A stretch of 64,000 nucleotides of DNA from CAIWAH01 sp964602595 (GTDB lineage: Bacteria; Verrucomicrobiota; Verrucomicrobiia; Limisphaerales; UBA9464): positions 38,379 to 102,378 of the forward strand of contig CAZRRO010000024.1 of NCBI GenBank assembly GCA_964602595.1, given 5' to 3'. The first letter of the stretch is position 1. Each line of letters begins with the position of its first letter. The notes below the pieces were generated by a model. It was not told the origin of the DNA. It searched no databases and saw only the letters and a list, made by a program, of their open reading frames with translations. Both the position numbers and the translations under genes were made by a program. Positions 8,955-19,400 of the stretch are shown one piece after another.

Positions 8955-10982
8955 TCAATTTGACTTAGCGGAATTCACAGTCGGGTTCGGCGACGCCCAT
9001 GTCAGATCATCTCCTGTGCGGAACTGCCATTCGCCGTCCAGCCGTAGCGCCTGACCGTTCGCACGGAGTTCCGGGGCGCGGCCTTTGAAGCCACCGCGCC
9101 CGCCGTGGTCGAAGACGCGGATGGCGACGAAGTGCGAGGTGCCGGGCGTGACCTTCACGGCGAAGGTTTTCTCCGGGCCGAGTCCGCTGGTGTAGTTCGG
9201 CGGCGGCGTGCCGACGGCGCCGATGCGTTGGCCGTCGACGTAGATTTCACCGGCGTCATCGAGCTGTTCGAGGGCGAACTGGGCTTCGGCGGGCCAGTCG
9301 GCGGGAACCTTGGCCCAGCAGCGATACCAGGCGTAGCCGTCAAACTTCGCGAGCCGGCCCTGCGAGTTGTCGTCCCAGGTGCCGGGCACCTTGAGCGTCT
9401 GCCACGCGCCGGAATAGTCCACGGGCTTGGGCGTGCCGGGCGCGATGTATTCGTCGAGCGCCCAGAGGATGCCATTGAGCAGGAGCTGCCGGAAGTTGAG
9501 TTCGGCGAAGTCTTCCGGTGCGCCGAGTGACGTGTAGAAAACGCGGCGGTTTTCACGGGTGTTGATCCAGGCCACGGGCTCAACCTCCGATTTGCCGTCC
9601 TCGGTTTGGCCGCGGAGCAGCGGGGTGACGGTATTCACCAGCTTGCGGCTGCGATAGAGGTGCGAGGGCGAGCGGAACTTGGCCTCGACGTTGTTCAGAA
9701 TCGGGTTGGCGGCGGTCTCGGTGAACTGGCGAATCACCGTGTCCTTGCCCGGGCCCTTGCCGTAGTGGTCCTGGTAATCCGCGCCCAGCACGTCGGTGTC
9801 GAAATCGGTCCAGGTGGTGTCGGCCGGATTCGGCTGGCCGCGCAGTTCAAAAGCGTGACTGGCGGTGCGAATGCCAACGACGGCTTTCCCGGCGGCCACG
9901 TGGGCGCGGATCGCTTCCATCATCGGCTTGGGCGTCGCGCGGCGGCGGGTGCTGATGACGAGCAGGTCGGCGCGGGGAATGGCTTCCCAGTTCTGGAAGT
10001 CGAAGTCCTCGGTGTTTTGCGAGGCGGTGACGAACGACAGCTGGTAGCCGCGCCAGGCGAGCTCCTTCGCGGCGAAGGCGGGGAACGTTTCCCAAGTGTG
10101 GTATTCGTTTTCGCCGACGATGAAGCAGACTTCCTTCTTGGTGTCGCCCTTGAACCGGAACATCTCGCCGCCGAGGAAGTCCGCGCTGGTGATGCTCGGG
10201 CACCAATATTTCTCGATGTGCTCGACGACGAGGCCGGTGCCTCGGAAGTGCGACACGAAGGGCGCCTTCCGGTGGTTATACATCGAGTCGGTGAGGTCGC
10301 GCATGAGCACGACGTTCTGGCCCTGCCGGACCATCTGGCGGATCGAGAACGGCCGGCCGAGCACGCACATGTTGATGTGCACGCCCATGACAATGACGTT
10401 GGTGATGCCGCGCTGGCGCATCAGGTAATAGGCCTCGGCGGAATCGGTGACGGCGTCGCCGTCCAGGATCTCCAGCGCGGGATGCTGACGGCTCCAAGCC
10501 TTGTAACTCGGACAGTCGGGGCAGCCGTCGCAGCCGCCGTCGGAATCATCAATCGGCAGCGGGGCTTCCTTGTCGGGCTTGAGCGAGCACCAGCCTTCGA
10601 GCGGGATCGCGGTGGTGATCTTGGGCGCGGCCTGGGCGAGCTTGCGGCCGGGATGATCCTTGTAGAAATCCATCGTGTCGCTCGGGCAATGGATGATTAG
10701 AGCCCCCTGCTTGCGGGCCGCCTTGAGCACCTCGTTCATGCGCGGGGCCATTTCGCCAACGCGTTCGGTGGCGTCGGGACAGTGGTGCTTGTCCCACATG
10801 TCGCAGACGACGACGGCGGTCCGGGCCGCGTCCCAAGTCGCCGGCTTTTCCACGATCCGCCATTCGTTGGTCTGGGCATCGGCCGGCACCCGGGCTCGGG
10901 TGTGGAGCGAAAGCGGTGCGGCGAGAAGCGTGAGGGGGAAGCAGGCGAACGCCGCGAGCAGGAGGCGGAAGTGGGGCTTCAT
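8955..10982 (-). CDS. Secreted three-part fusion: isochorismatase-like hydrolase, ThuA-like domain, jelly-roll domain
   Basis: Start at ATG 10982 (MKPHFRLLLAAFACFPLTLLA, a signal peptide); upstream in-frame sequence has no signal. 675 residues. About 50-260: isochorismatase-like cysteine hydrolase with D61 (VVVCDMWDKHHC) and nucleophile C206 in VMGVHINMCVLGR, plus an extra cysteine-rich loop (C151, C154, C157). About 270-520: ThuA-like (class I glutamine-amidotransferase-like fold) with CFIVGENEYHTWETFP and ending in FYTSLGAPEDF. About 530-640: a sugar-binding jelly-roll of the type found in beta-galactosidases (TLKVPGTWDD, EIYVDGQRIG). ThuA domains in PVC bacteria are often linked to sugar use; the reaction here is unknown. 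Confidence 0.8.
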   Translation of the reverse strand: MKPHFRLLLAAFACFPLTLLAAPLSLHTRARVPADAQTNEWRIVEKPATWDAARTAVVVCDMWDKHHCPDATERVGEMAPRMNEVLKAARKQGALIIHCPSDTMDFYKDHPGRKLAQAAPKITTAIPLEGWCSLKPDKEAPLPIDDSDGGCDGCPDCPSYKAWSRQHPALEILDGDAVTDSAEAYYLMRQRGITNVIVMGVHINMCVLGRPFSIRQMVRQGQNVVLMRDLTDSMYNHRKAPFVSHFRGTGLVVEHIEKYWCPSITSADFLGGEMFRFKGDTKKEVCFIVGENEYHTWETFPAFAAKELAWRGYQLSFVTASQNTEDFDFQNWEAIPRADLLVISTRRRATPKPMMEAIRAHVAAGKAVVGIRTASHAFELRGQPNPADTTWTDFDTDVLGADYQDHYGKGPGKDTVIRQFTETAANPILNNVEAKFRSPSHLYRSRKLVNTVTPLLRGQTEDGKSEVEPVAWINTRENRRVFYTSLGAPEDFAELNFRQLLLNGILWALDEYIAPGTPKPVDYSGAWQTLKVPGTWDDNSQGRLAKFDGYAWYRCWAKVPADWPAEAQFALEQLDDAGEIYVDGQRIGAVGTPPPNYTSGLGPEKTFAVKVTPGTSHFVAIRVFDHGGRGGFKGRAPELRANGQALRLDGEWQFRTGDDLTWASPNPTVNSAKSN

Positions 10983-11040
10983 CGCCACGACGCTACCGGG
11001 CGGAATCGCGGTCTGGAAGCCCCGACGGTGCGGCGGGGCG

Positions 11041-11074
11041 AAAATGCCCGTCAGGGCCACACCCCTGACGGGCA
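11041..11074 (-). terminator. Perfect 12-bp hairpin with T-tract, candidate terminator downstream of the WD40 kinase
   Basis: Arms 11045-11056 (TGCCCGTCAGGG) and 11063-11074 (CCCTGACGGGCA) are perfectly complementary with a 6-base loop. Read on the minus strand the stem is followed directly by TTTT (complement of 11041-11044), as in a rho-independent terminator. It lies about 150 bases after the kinase stop and before the fusion gene starting at 10982. The rest of the 238-base gap shows nothing else recognisable. Confidence 0.6.
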
Positions 11075-11220
11075 CCACTCACTTGGTCGACCGGCGGCCA
11101 TCGGGCGGTGGAACCGAAGCGCCCCCGCGTCCTTTGGCCGGTGAAGCGAGCGGCTGACCTTGGCGACGGGACGGTCCCGCGCCATACGCCTTTGGGCTTA
11201 CCCGGAATGGGTGCTGCCAC

Positions 11221-14200
11221 TCACGGCTGGACCGGAGTGCCACCGCCAGTCAATCGGCGAGCCAACGCCTCGAGTTCGGCGACCGGTTGCGGAGCGGGCG
11301 ACAAGTCCCAGCGATGCAAACCACCGTCGCTTGCAAGCACCACGAATTGGGCGCCGCCCTGGACGAAATGCAGGCTGATGATGCTCGCGGGAACGGCTTG
11401 GGCGGCCATCAGCGGCAGCCCGGTCCGGGCATCCCAAAGCTGGACATCGCCCGCTCGGGTGCCGGTGGCCAGGATTGTTCCGTCCGCGTTGAATTGGAGG
11501 AATCTCACGTTCTGGCGATGGCGCATCGGCGGAGTGAGGGGGGCGCCGTCGGGCACGGACCAAATCCGCGCGGACGCGTCCTCGCTGCCGGTGGCGAGCG
11601 TGTTCCCGGCGCGGCTGAAGGCACTGATGGTCACACCGTCCTGATGGCCCATGGTTGCGCCGACTGGCATCAGGTCGGCAACCGACCAGAGGCGGGCTTC
11701 GCCGGGGTCAAACCCGTCCCTCGACGCGGTGGTCACAATCCAACGGCTGTCCGAACTGAAGTGGGCGGCGCCGGCCTCGGTGCCCAGCTTCAGCTCGCGG
11801 GCCGCGACCTGCCCCGCGCCGACGGCCCAGAGGCGGATCAACCCTTCAGCAGCCGAAGTCAGGACGTGGCGTCCGTCGCGGCTGAACTCCACGTGGTTGA
11901 CCAGCCCATTGGTGGAGAAACCCGCCCGCGCCGCCGTGAGGGTGCCGGCATCCAGCAGCGACAATTCGACCAGTTGGCTGGCTTGGTTGTGCACCGAGGT
12001 GGCGGCGAGTTTCCGTCCGTCCGGGGTGAAAGCCAAACGATGATACGGGGAGGCTCCCGGCGCAGAGATCGCGATCACCTCGCCGGAGCTCAGGTCCCAC
12101 AACTGGATGCGACCGTCCGCTGTCGCGGTGGCCAGACCTGTGCCGGACGGCGCGAACGCGCCGGTGAGGACGTGGCTCGTGTGGCGCAGTTCCCGGCGAA
12201 ACGAATTACCCGATTCGAGGCTGACCACCCGGACCACGCCGTCGCCGGAACCGGCGGCGACCAACGAGCTGTCCGGGTTGGCGCAGGCAAATCTCACGGG
12301 GCCTGCCAATGCGGCATCGCGAAGAGCCCGGCGAGGGCCGAGTTGCCATAGCCGGATGCCCCCGTCCTGGCACGCCGTGACGAGTTGGTCGCCATTTGGT
12401 GAGAACGCGGCATCCACGACGTAACGCCCGTGACGCAGCCACGGTTCGGTGACTTCGCCGAGGACCGCGTCCCAAATCCGCGCCGTGCCGTCGAAACCTG
12501 CCGTCACGATCCGCCGGCCGGCCGGGTCCCAGCGTGCCATGCTCACGCCGATGTCATGCCCGATGCCACGGCACAGCAGTTGGCCGGATTCACCCGCCCA
12601 GACCCGCACCGTGTTGTCGAAGGACAGCGTGAAGAGGCGCCCGTCCGCCGGATTGAAGGTCGCCTGGCCGACCCGCAGTGCGGAATCGTGGCGCAGGGGC
12701 GGGCCAAGGGTTTCGCCGGTGGTCGCGTTCCATACGACCGCCCGGCCTTCGCGCCCGATTGAGACGACATTGCGTCCATCCGCGGAAAAGCTGGCGCCCG
12801 TTGTCCGGGAGGCGTGCCGATGGAAGGCCCGTTGCCGCAGCCCGCCGGCCGTGATTTCCCACACGCGGACCGGGCCCGCATCCTCCGCCGTGACCACGAA
12901 GCGTCCGTCGGGGCTGATCGCGCCGCCCACTCCGCCACCGGGCAGTGCGACCGCCGCCACGACCGGCTCCCCGGTCGCCAAGTCGCGGACTTCCGCCTGG
13001 GCATCACCGACCACGAGCACCCGGGAACTGTCGGCGCTGAACGAGGCCGGCGGGGCGGTGGGCTGTTGGTAGTAGTCGAGGTGCACCGGCCACGGGGAAA
13101 ACAGCGGTTGGCCGTTCGCAGTGATCCAGAGCCGCGCAGTGCGGTCACGGCAGACGGTCAACACGCGTCGTCCGTCCGGGCTGAAGAGCGCGTGGGTGAC
13201 CGCGGCGGGATGCTTCAGCACGGGACCGGGCCGCCCGTCGTCCGCGTGCCAGAGGCGGGCGGTTCCGTCGGCCCCGGCGGATAGCACCAGGCGGCCGTCC
13301 GGGCTGAAGATCGCCGTGCTGGCCGCGGCCTCATGCTGCCAGTGCTGAACCAGCTGTGGCACGGCACCTAGGGTCAACGCGAGGCGCACGCGGTGCATCC
13401 GTTCCCGTGCTGGATCACCGGCATCGAGGCGCAGGGCCGTGAGCTGGTAGGGCAGGGAAGCGGCGGAATCCTTCGCCGCCACCAACTGGCTGGCGGTCTC
13501 GACGTTGAGCCGCACCAGTGCCTGCCGCTGGGACTCGGCGGTCGCGCGCCGAGTCCGACTGACCTGCCAGGAGCCGACTGCGATCACCAACAAGGCCAGC
13601 GACAGCAAACTAAGCAGTCCCGCGATCATGGGACGGCGGCGGATCCACTTGCCGGCGCGTTCCCACGGGCCAACCGGGCGGGCCGCAATCGGCCGGCCGG
13701 CGAGCCAGTGTTCCAGATCGCCGGCCAACGCAGCGCAGTCGGCGTAGCGGTGCTGCGGTTCCTTGGCGATGGCCTTCAGGCAAATGGTCTCGAGGTCCCG
13801 ATCTACGGTCGGCAGGACAGCCGAGGGCCGCCGCACTTCGGTGTCGGTGACCTGCCGGAGCACTTCCAGCGGAGTTGCGCCCGTGAACGGCACTTGGCCG
13901 GTCAGCAGCTCGTAGAGAATGGCGCCGAGCCCGTAGACATCGCTCAGCACCGTGGCTTGGGCCGAACCGCCCCGGGCCACTTCGGGCGCCACGTAGGCGG
14001 GGGTGCCGATGGAGGACTGGGAGCGGGTCAGCCGGATGTCCATCTCGGCCAGTCGCGCGAGGCCGAAATCCGTCAGGTAGGGTTCGCCGGCCTCGTCGAG
14101 CAGGACGTTCTCCGGCTTGAGGTCCCGGTGCAGCACGCCGCGCTGGTGGGCGAAATGCACGGCCTCCGCCAACTTGCGCACGATGTCAGCGGCATCGCGT

Positions 14201-14658
14201 TCCGACCGGGAGCGGCCCGCCCCGATGTTGCGCCGCCAACCGGCGAGCGAACCGCCCGGCATCAGCCGCATGGCGATATACCAATTCCCGGCGTCCTCGC
14301 CGAAACCATACACCGGCACGATGTGCGGATGCAGGAGCGCGGCGGCGGCGCGGGCCTCGGTGTGAAATCGTTCGAGCAAATCCGCCGGCGCCCATTCGCC
14401 TCCGCGGACCAGCTTGAGCGCAACTTCGCGCCCGAGGCTGCGGTCGCGGGCCCGGAAGACGATGCCCATGCCGCCGCGGGCAATTTCCTCCAGCAGATCG
14501 AAAGGCCCCACGGACCGTCCCGGCGACTCCGGGACAGGTTCGGTCGCGGCACCGCCCACCAGGTTCAGCGCCCGGACCATCAGGCAATGCGGGCAGAGCC
14601 CGGCCGCCACGCCCGGCCGAAGCGTGTTGCCGCATTGGGTGCATACCGATTCGTTCAT
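11221..14658 (-). CDS. Membrane Ser/Thr protein kinase with C-terminal WD40 propellers
   Basis: 1145 residues. A zinc ribbon opens the protein (C6, C9, C22, C25 in CTQCGN...CPHC). Kinase domain about 50-320 with glycine loop ARGGMGIVF, lysine in VALKLV, catalytic VLHRDLKPENVLLDE and DFG in YLTDFGLAR; all key residues are intact. One membrane helix (PMIAGLLSLLSLALLVIAVGSW, about 345-366) is followed by an external or periplasmic region of many WD40 repeats (repeated FSPDGR, GTARLW/RLWD patterns) to the C-terminus. The sigma factor at 14746-15582 lies 87 bases upstream on the same strand: the ECF-kinase pairing known from Planctomycetes and Verrucomicrobia. The signal sensed is unknown. Confidence 0.9.
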   Translation of the reverse strand: MNESVCTQCGNTLRPGVAAGLCPHCLMVRALNLVGGAATEPVPESPGRSVGPFDLLEEIARGGMGIVFRARDRSLGREVALKLVRGGEWAPADLLERFHTEARAAAALLHPHIVPVYGFGEDAGNWYIAMRLMPGGSLAGWRRNIGAGRSRSERDAADIVRKLAEAVHFAHQRGVLHRDLKPENVLLDEAGEPYLTDFGLARLAEMDIRLTRSQSSIGTPAYVAPEVARGGSAQATVLSDVYGLGAILYELLTGQVPFTGATPLEVLRQVTDTEVRRPSAVLPTVDRDLETICLKAIAKEPQHRYADCAALAGDLEHWLAGRPIAARPVGPWERAGKWIRRRPMIAGLLSLLSLALLVIAVGSWQVSRTRRATAESQRQALVRLNVETASQLVAAKDSAASLPYQLTALRLDAGDPARERMHRVRLALTLGAVPQLVQHWQHEAAASTAIFSPDGRLVLSAGADGTARLWHADDGRPGPVLKHPAAVTHALFSPDGRRVLTVCRDRTARLWITANGQPLFSPWPVHLDYYQQPTAPPASFSADSSRVLVVGDAQAEVRDLATGEPVVAAVALPGGGVGGAISPDGRFVVTAEDAGPVRVWEITAGGLRQRAFHRHASRTTGASFSADGRNVVSIGREGRAVVWNATTGETLGPPLRHDSALRVGQATFNPADGRLFTLSFDNTVRVWAGESGQLLCRGIGHDIGVSMARWDPAGRRIVTAGFDGTARIWDAVLGEVTEPWLRHGRYVVDAAFSPNGDQLVTACQDGGIRLWQLGPRRALRDAALAGPVRFACANPDSSLVAAGSGDGVVRVVSLESGNSFRRELRHTSHVLTGAFAPSGTGLATATADGRIQLWDLSSGEVIAISAPGASPYHRLAFTPDGRKLAATSVHNQASQLVELSLLDAGTLTAARAGFSTNGLVNHVEFSRDGRHVLTSAAEGLIRLWAVGAGQVAARELKLGTEAGAAHFSSDSRWIVTTASRDGFDPGEARLWSVADLMPVGATMGHQDGVTISAFSRAGNTLATGSEDASARIWSVPDGAPLTPPMRHRQNVRFLQFNADGTILATGTRAGDVQLWDARTGLPLMAAQAVPASIISLHFVQGGAQFVVLASDGGLHRWDLSPAPQPVAELEALARRLTGGGTPVQP

Positions 14659-14745
14659 TCTTCGCGACCGTCCCGCTCCTCAGTTACGGAAACCGGTTGC
14701 CAAAGTTGCTGCGGAAACCAGCCGGCGATTCCACCCCTCCCACGG

Positions 14746-15582
14746 TTAGGCGCCCAACACCCCGATCAGGTGCCGGATTTCGCCCTCTACGTCCGCCGGC
14801 GAATCCACTGTCTCCGCGATCTCGGCCCTCACCAGTTCGCCGTAGCGCTGGCGCAGGCGATGGATGCCCGAGCGCACCGCCGACTCGCTCATGCCGAGAC
14901 GTTCGGCGACCGCCGCATAGGAAGTTTCACCGCGGTCATCGGTGAGGAAGCACTTCAGGGCCTCGAACCGGCCCGCCCGTCCGCCGCCGTCGAATTCCGC
15001 CTGCAGGCGCTGCATCACGCGGCCCAGCAGGGTCTCGGCCCAGCGGCGTTCAAACGCGGCTTCCGGTGTGCCCCGGTCGGCCAGCTCGGGTGTCCAATCG
15101 CCCTGCAGGTTCTCGGCATCCAGGGACAGGAACGTTTGGCCGCCGCCGCGCTTCAGGGCGTCGGCCCGTTCGCGTTCATTGGCCAGGAACCGGGTGACCG
15201 CCGTCAGCAGGAAGGTGCGGAAACGTCCCTTCGTGGCGTCCGCGGCGCGCAGCCAGTCCTTCTCCAGGAGCCGGGCAAAGAAACCCTGCGTGAGGTCCTT
15301 GGCGTCCTCCGGCGAGTGGCCGCGCCGGGCGACGAACGCATGCACCGCCGGCCAGTAGCCTTGGCACAGCCGCCCCAGCGCCTGATGCGACGAGGCATCG
15401 GACGCGTCGACCGCGCGGATTACCAGCGACCACTGCGTGGTGCGGAAGCGGGCCGCGTCGGCCAAGGCAGCCGGCAGTTCTGTGAGTTCACGATTCAAGG
15501 CGCAGAGCGGAGCAGACCAGACCGTGGAAGGCAGGGCAATCGGCGGCGAAGTGGAAGGTTGCCAAAGGTTGCATCCTGTCAT
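14746..15582 (-). CDS. ECF-type RNA polymerase sigma factor paired with the WD40 kinase
   Basis: About 278 residues from ATG 15582 (MTGCNLWQPS); the frame is open further upstream but low-complexity, and the conserved core begins at FRTTQWSLVI, so a later start is possible. Region 2 is represented by YWPAVHAFVARRGHSPEDAKDLTQGFFARLLEK and KGRFRTFLLTAVTRFLANE; region 4 by YAAVAERLGMSESAVRSGIHRLRQRYGEL, then an acidic tail. This long-tailed form is typical of PVC sigma factors linked to Ser/Thr kinases. It probably directs transcription in response to the adjacent kinase. The truncated gene at the window start is a paralogue. Confidence 0.8.
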   Translation of the reverse strand: MTGCNLWQPSTSPPIALPSTVWSAPLCALNRELTELPAALADAARFRTTQWSLVIRAVDASDASSHQALGRLCQGYWPAVHAFVARRGHSPEDAKDLTQGFFARLLEKDWLRAADATKGRFRTFLLTAVTRFLANERERADALKRGGGQTFLSLDAENLQGDWTPELADRGTPEAAFERRWAETLLGRVMQRLQAEFDGGGRAGRFEALKCFLTDDRGETSYAAVAERLGMSESAVRSGIHRLRQRYGELVRAEIAETVDSPADVEGEIRHLIGVLGA

Positions 15583-15754
15583 TGTGGTCGGGCATCCACG
15601 CTGCTGTGCCGTAGTCAACACATCAGTACCAGGTGACGGAAGGGATGGCGATGGCGGGGTATGGGTTGCCCGCGCGAAGCAAGAGGGAGGCGCGAGTGCG
15701 AATTCGGGAGTGCCAAGAGGGGAGGCGAAAGCGGCGGGGAAGGCCGATAGGCAA

Positions 15755-16285
15755 TCAGCTTGGATCAATTCGTGCCAGGTGTCGGAAGCCGTGCTTGGTT
15801 TCGTAGCGGTGTTTTGCCTGCACGCCCGCCGCGGTCTGGAATTCGACTTCTAATGACTGGACCTGTCCATGCTTGGCCGACGCATATGGGTATATGAAAC
15901 AGGTGACTCCGACCGAAGGGTCGCAATCCAAGTCGATTGCAGAACCGTCGAGTGCAGCCCTTTGCCAAACCATTGGTTCACCGACGTTTTCAACCAGGAG
16001 GACCACCCACTTGCCATCCTGGCAGTTGGATACTTCAGACCTCCAATAGCTGAGGACTCCTTGGTCAGTGGTGTGAATCAGAGCACTCCCGTCGGGAGTT
16101 GGGACCCGAAAGCTGTGAACTTCGCGGTAGTCGAGGCGGAAATAGGAACCGGTCGCGCGCTTAGTAATCTCAGCCAGTTTCGCACGTTCCGACCATCCCC
16201 AAAGCCACATAATGAAATTTCCAGCGAGGAAGAGACTAATGTTGAGCAACACCGCTTTGATTTCCTCCGACACTGGATGCGCCAT
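15755..16285 (-). CDS. Small hypothetical protein with one membrane segment, compositionally different from neighbours
   Basis: 176 residues from ATG 16285 (MAHPVSEEIKAVLLNISLFLAGNFIMWLWGW). The open frame itself extends to 18490, but that extension is antisense to the fibre gene and is not coding. One membrane helix at about 11-30, then a soluble part with YFRLDYREVHSF, SYWRSEVSNCQDGKWVVLLVENVG and CFIYPYASAKHG, reminiscent of a small beta-rich domain. Its codons use noticeably more A/T at third positions than the flanking genes, a sign of possible recent acquisition. No family recognised. The 172 bases to the sigma gene hold its probable promoter but no motif I can identify. Confidence 0.6.
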   Translation of the reverse strand: MAHPVSEEIKAVLLNISLFLAGNFIMWLWGWSERAKLAEITKRATGSYFRLDYREVHSFRVPTPDGSALIHTTDQGVLSYWRSEVSNCQDGKWVVLLVENVGEPMVWQRAALDGSAIDLDCDPSVGVTCFIYPYASAKHGQVQSLEVEFQTAAGVQAKHRYETKHGFRHLARIDPS

Positions 16286-16381
16286 TCGACGAACCCTGCA
16301 ACCCCCGTCACATGCGTCAATCGTGGAGGTGCCGCGTGCGGTATCCTCCGTTGACTCGTGCTTCAGATAATTTTCCGGACA

Positions 16382-16403
16382 GCCCGCGAAACTTTGCGCG
16401 GGC
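16382..16403 (+). promoter_or_regulatory. Leader hairpin upstream of the fibre operon
   Basis: GCCCGCG (16382-16388) and CGCGGGC (16397-16403) form a perfect 7-bp stem with an 8-base loop, 38 bases before the ATG at 16442. No T-tract follows, so it is not an obvious terminator; it could be an mRNA leader structure. Confidence 0.3.
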
Positions 16404-16441
16404 GGTCCGTAAGAGGTCGGTAAGGAAATCAACTGCCGCCC

Positions 16442-19400
16442 ATGAAAAGCTCCCGCTTGAAGTTGTCCCAGTCCGTCGCCCAGGCGTTCCGCCACCTTTG
16501 GCTCCTGTTCGTCCTCTGCGGACTGCTGACGGGCAGCCGCGCCATCGCCCAGGGAACCGCCTTCACCTATCAGGGTTCGCTGGCCGACGGGGCCACACCG
16601 GCCAACGGCACTTATGACCTGCGCCTCACCGTCTTTGATGCCGCGACCGGCGGCAGCCCGGTCGGGAACGTCACCGAGGTCACGGGGCAGGCCGTCGCGG
16701 ACGGACTCTTCACCGTCACAATTGATCCGGGCGCCGGTGTCTTCACCGGCCCGGGCCGGTGGCTGGAGTTGCAGGTGCGGACCACGGGCGCTCCGGTCTT
16801 CACGACAATTGCGCCGCGGCAGGCGCTCACGCCGACGCCCTACGCAATTCGCGCTGCCAGCGCGGCCACGGCGGCCACCGCCACGGTCGCGACGACGGCC
16901 AATTCCGTGCCGGCCACCGGCATCACAGGCACGCTGCCGTTGGCGCAGTTGCCCGCCTCGGTCGTGGTCAATGGCACGAATGGCCTCACGCTGACGCCGA
17001 TGCCCGAGTTGGTGGGGCAAAGCTCCGTGGTGGGCGGCGCGCTGAGCGTCCTCGCGGGCGACCATTACGCGGGCATCGCCGCCGGCAACGCGGGTCTGCT
17101 GATCTTTGACGTGGCGAACCCATCGGCGCCGGCGCTCGTGTCCCAGTTCAACCAAGGCGTCTTGACCCACGGCTTCACGGTGGACAAGGACCACGCGTAT
17201 CTCGCCTCCGGTCCGAACGGCCTGCGGACCTTTTCCCTGACCAACATCGCGGTGCCGGAATTCCTCAGCGAAACCAATGATACCGAGGCGCACCAGGTCG
17301 TCACCGATGGCAATTACGTTTACGTCGCCGGGGTGCCGAACACGGTGGTCTATTCGCTGGCGGACCGGTCGCATCCGGAAAAGGTCGCTGTCGTCGGCCC
17401 GCCCAGCACGAATCCCCGTCGTCTGGCTCTGGCGAACACGACGCTGTTCGTCGCGGGCGACCACGCGCTGCAGACCTTCTCTGTCGCCACGCCGGCGAGC
17501 CCCTTCCTGCTGGCCACCTTCACCGTGAACGGCGCGGGTTCGGTCGCGGTAAGTGGAAATCTTGCGTTCGTGGCCCGCGGCCCGTCCGGCGTGGCCGTAT
17601 TCGACGTCGCCGATCCCACCAACCCGACGCTGCTCGCGACGGTGCCGGCCGATGCCGATGCCCAGCATGTGTATGCCTCGGCCAACCGCCTCTACGTCTC
17701 CGACCACGGCGTGGGGTTGCAGGAGTGGGACATCACCGCGCCCGCGGCGCCGGTGCACCTGCACACCTTCACCTCGGTGCCCGACATCACCGGTTCCATC
17801 GTCCTCAACAACTACGCGATGACGGCCAACTCCGATGCGGTCGGCCTCCGCATCGTGGGCCTGAGCCAGGCGGTCAACTTCGCCGCCGGCCACGCGGGCA
17901 ACGGCGCGGCCGGCAACGCGGTCGGCGTCACCATCGGCGGCGGCGGTGCGCGGACCTACCTCGTGCAGAACGACCAGGGCGAACAGAACGTCGGCGGTCC
18001 CAACGTGGCCGGCGGCGATTTCTCGACCATCGCGGGCGGTCTCAGCAATACCGTGGCCCAGGCTGCGCACGGCGCCGTGATCGCCGGCGGGGCCTTCAAC
18101 ACGGTCGGCACCAATGCCACCGTGGCCGCGATCGGTGGCGGCGCGGGCAACCGGATCGGCACCGATGCGCGCAATGCCGTGATCGCCGGCGGCGACAACA
18201 ACCTTATCGGCACCAATGCCTCCTCGGCCTTCATCGGCGGCGGCGAACGCAACGAGGTCGCCGCCAATGCCCGGGGCGCGATCATTCCCGGCGGCCTCCA
18301 GAACCGCGCCGCGGGCGAACGCAGCTTTGCCGCCGGACAGCAGGCCAAGGCCGACCACCGAGGCGCCTTCGTGTGGGCCGACGCGAACGGCGGCGACTTC
18401 CTCTCGACGGCCGAGAACCAGTTCAGCGTCCGCGCCCGCGGCGGCGTGCGCTTCGAGACCGGCGGGGCCGGCGTGTTGGTGGATGGCCAACCGCTCGGTG
18501 CGTCTGGCGCGGCGCGGCTGAACGGCGGCAACACCTTCTCCGGCAACCAGACGGTCAACGGCTCCGTGAGCGCGACCAGCTTCACCGGCAATGGTTCCGG
18601 CCTCACTTCGCTGAACGCGGGCAATCTGTTTGGCACGGTTCCCGAAGCCCAGTTGCCTGCCGCGGTGGCCCGCCGCAGTGGCGGCAACTCGTTCGAGGGC
18701 GACCAGAGTGTCAGCGGCGCTGTCAGTGCCACCTCCTTCGCCGGTTCGGGCGCGGCCTTGACCGGGCTGAACGCGGGCAACCTGTCTGCTGGCACCGTTC
18801 CCGATGCCCGCTTGTCCGCCAACGTGCCGCTACTCGCGGCAGGCAAGCTGAACGACGCGGCGCTCAGCGCCGACGTTGCGCGCCGCGCTGGCGGCAATGC
18901 CTTCACGGGCGACCAGACGGTCGTCGGCGCGGTCAATGCGACGTCGTTTGTTGGCAGCGGATCGGAGCTGGCCGGGCTTAACGCCGCCAACCTCTCGGCC
19001 GGCACCGTTCCTGATGCCCGACTCTCCGCCAACGTGCCGCTGCTCACCGGCGGCAAGCTGAGCGAATCCGCGCTCAGCGCCGACGTGGCGCGCAGGGCCG
19101 GTGGCAACGCCTTCACGGGCGACCAAAGCGTCATCGGCTCAGTCAGTGCGACGGCGTTTTCCGGCGATGGTTCGGCCCTGGTTAGGCTGGATGCGGGCAA
19201 TCTTACGACTGGCACCCTGCCAAACGCCCGGCTGTCGTCCGACGTGCCGCTGCTAGCCGGGGGCACGCTGAACGATTCGATGCTTAGCCCGAACGTCGCA
19301 AGGCGGTTCGGCGACAACGCCTTCACGGGTAACCAAAGCGTCAACGGCGGGGTCATCGCGACTGCGTTCGCCGGCGATGGTTCGGCCCTGACCGGGCTGA

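Noticed and set aside
13393..15636. Plus-strand 747-codon open frame opposite the kinase and sigma genes
   Set aside because: Antisense shadow; it spans two genes with clear motifs on the minus strand.
16286..18490. Minus-strand 911-codon open frame covering 15755-18490
   Set aside because: Beyond 16285 it is antisense to the fibre gene and made of low-complexity Arg/Gly/Val sequence; only the 15755-16285 part looks like a real gene.
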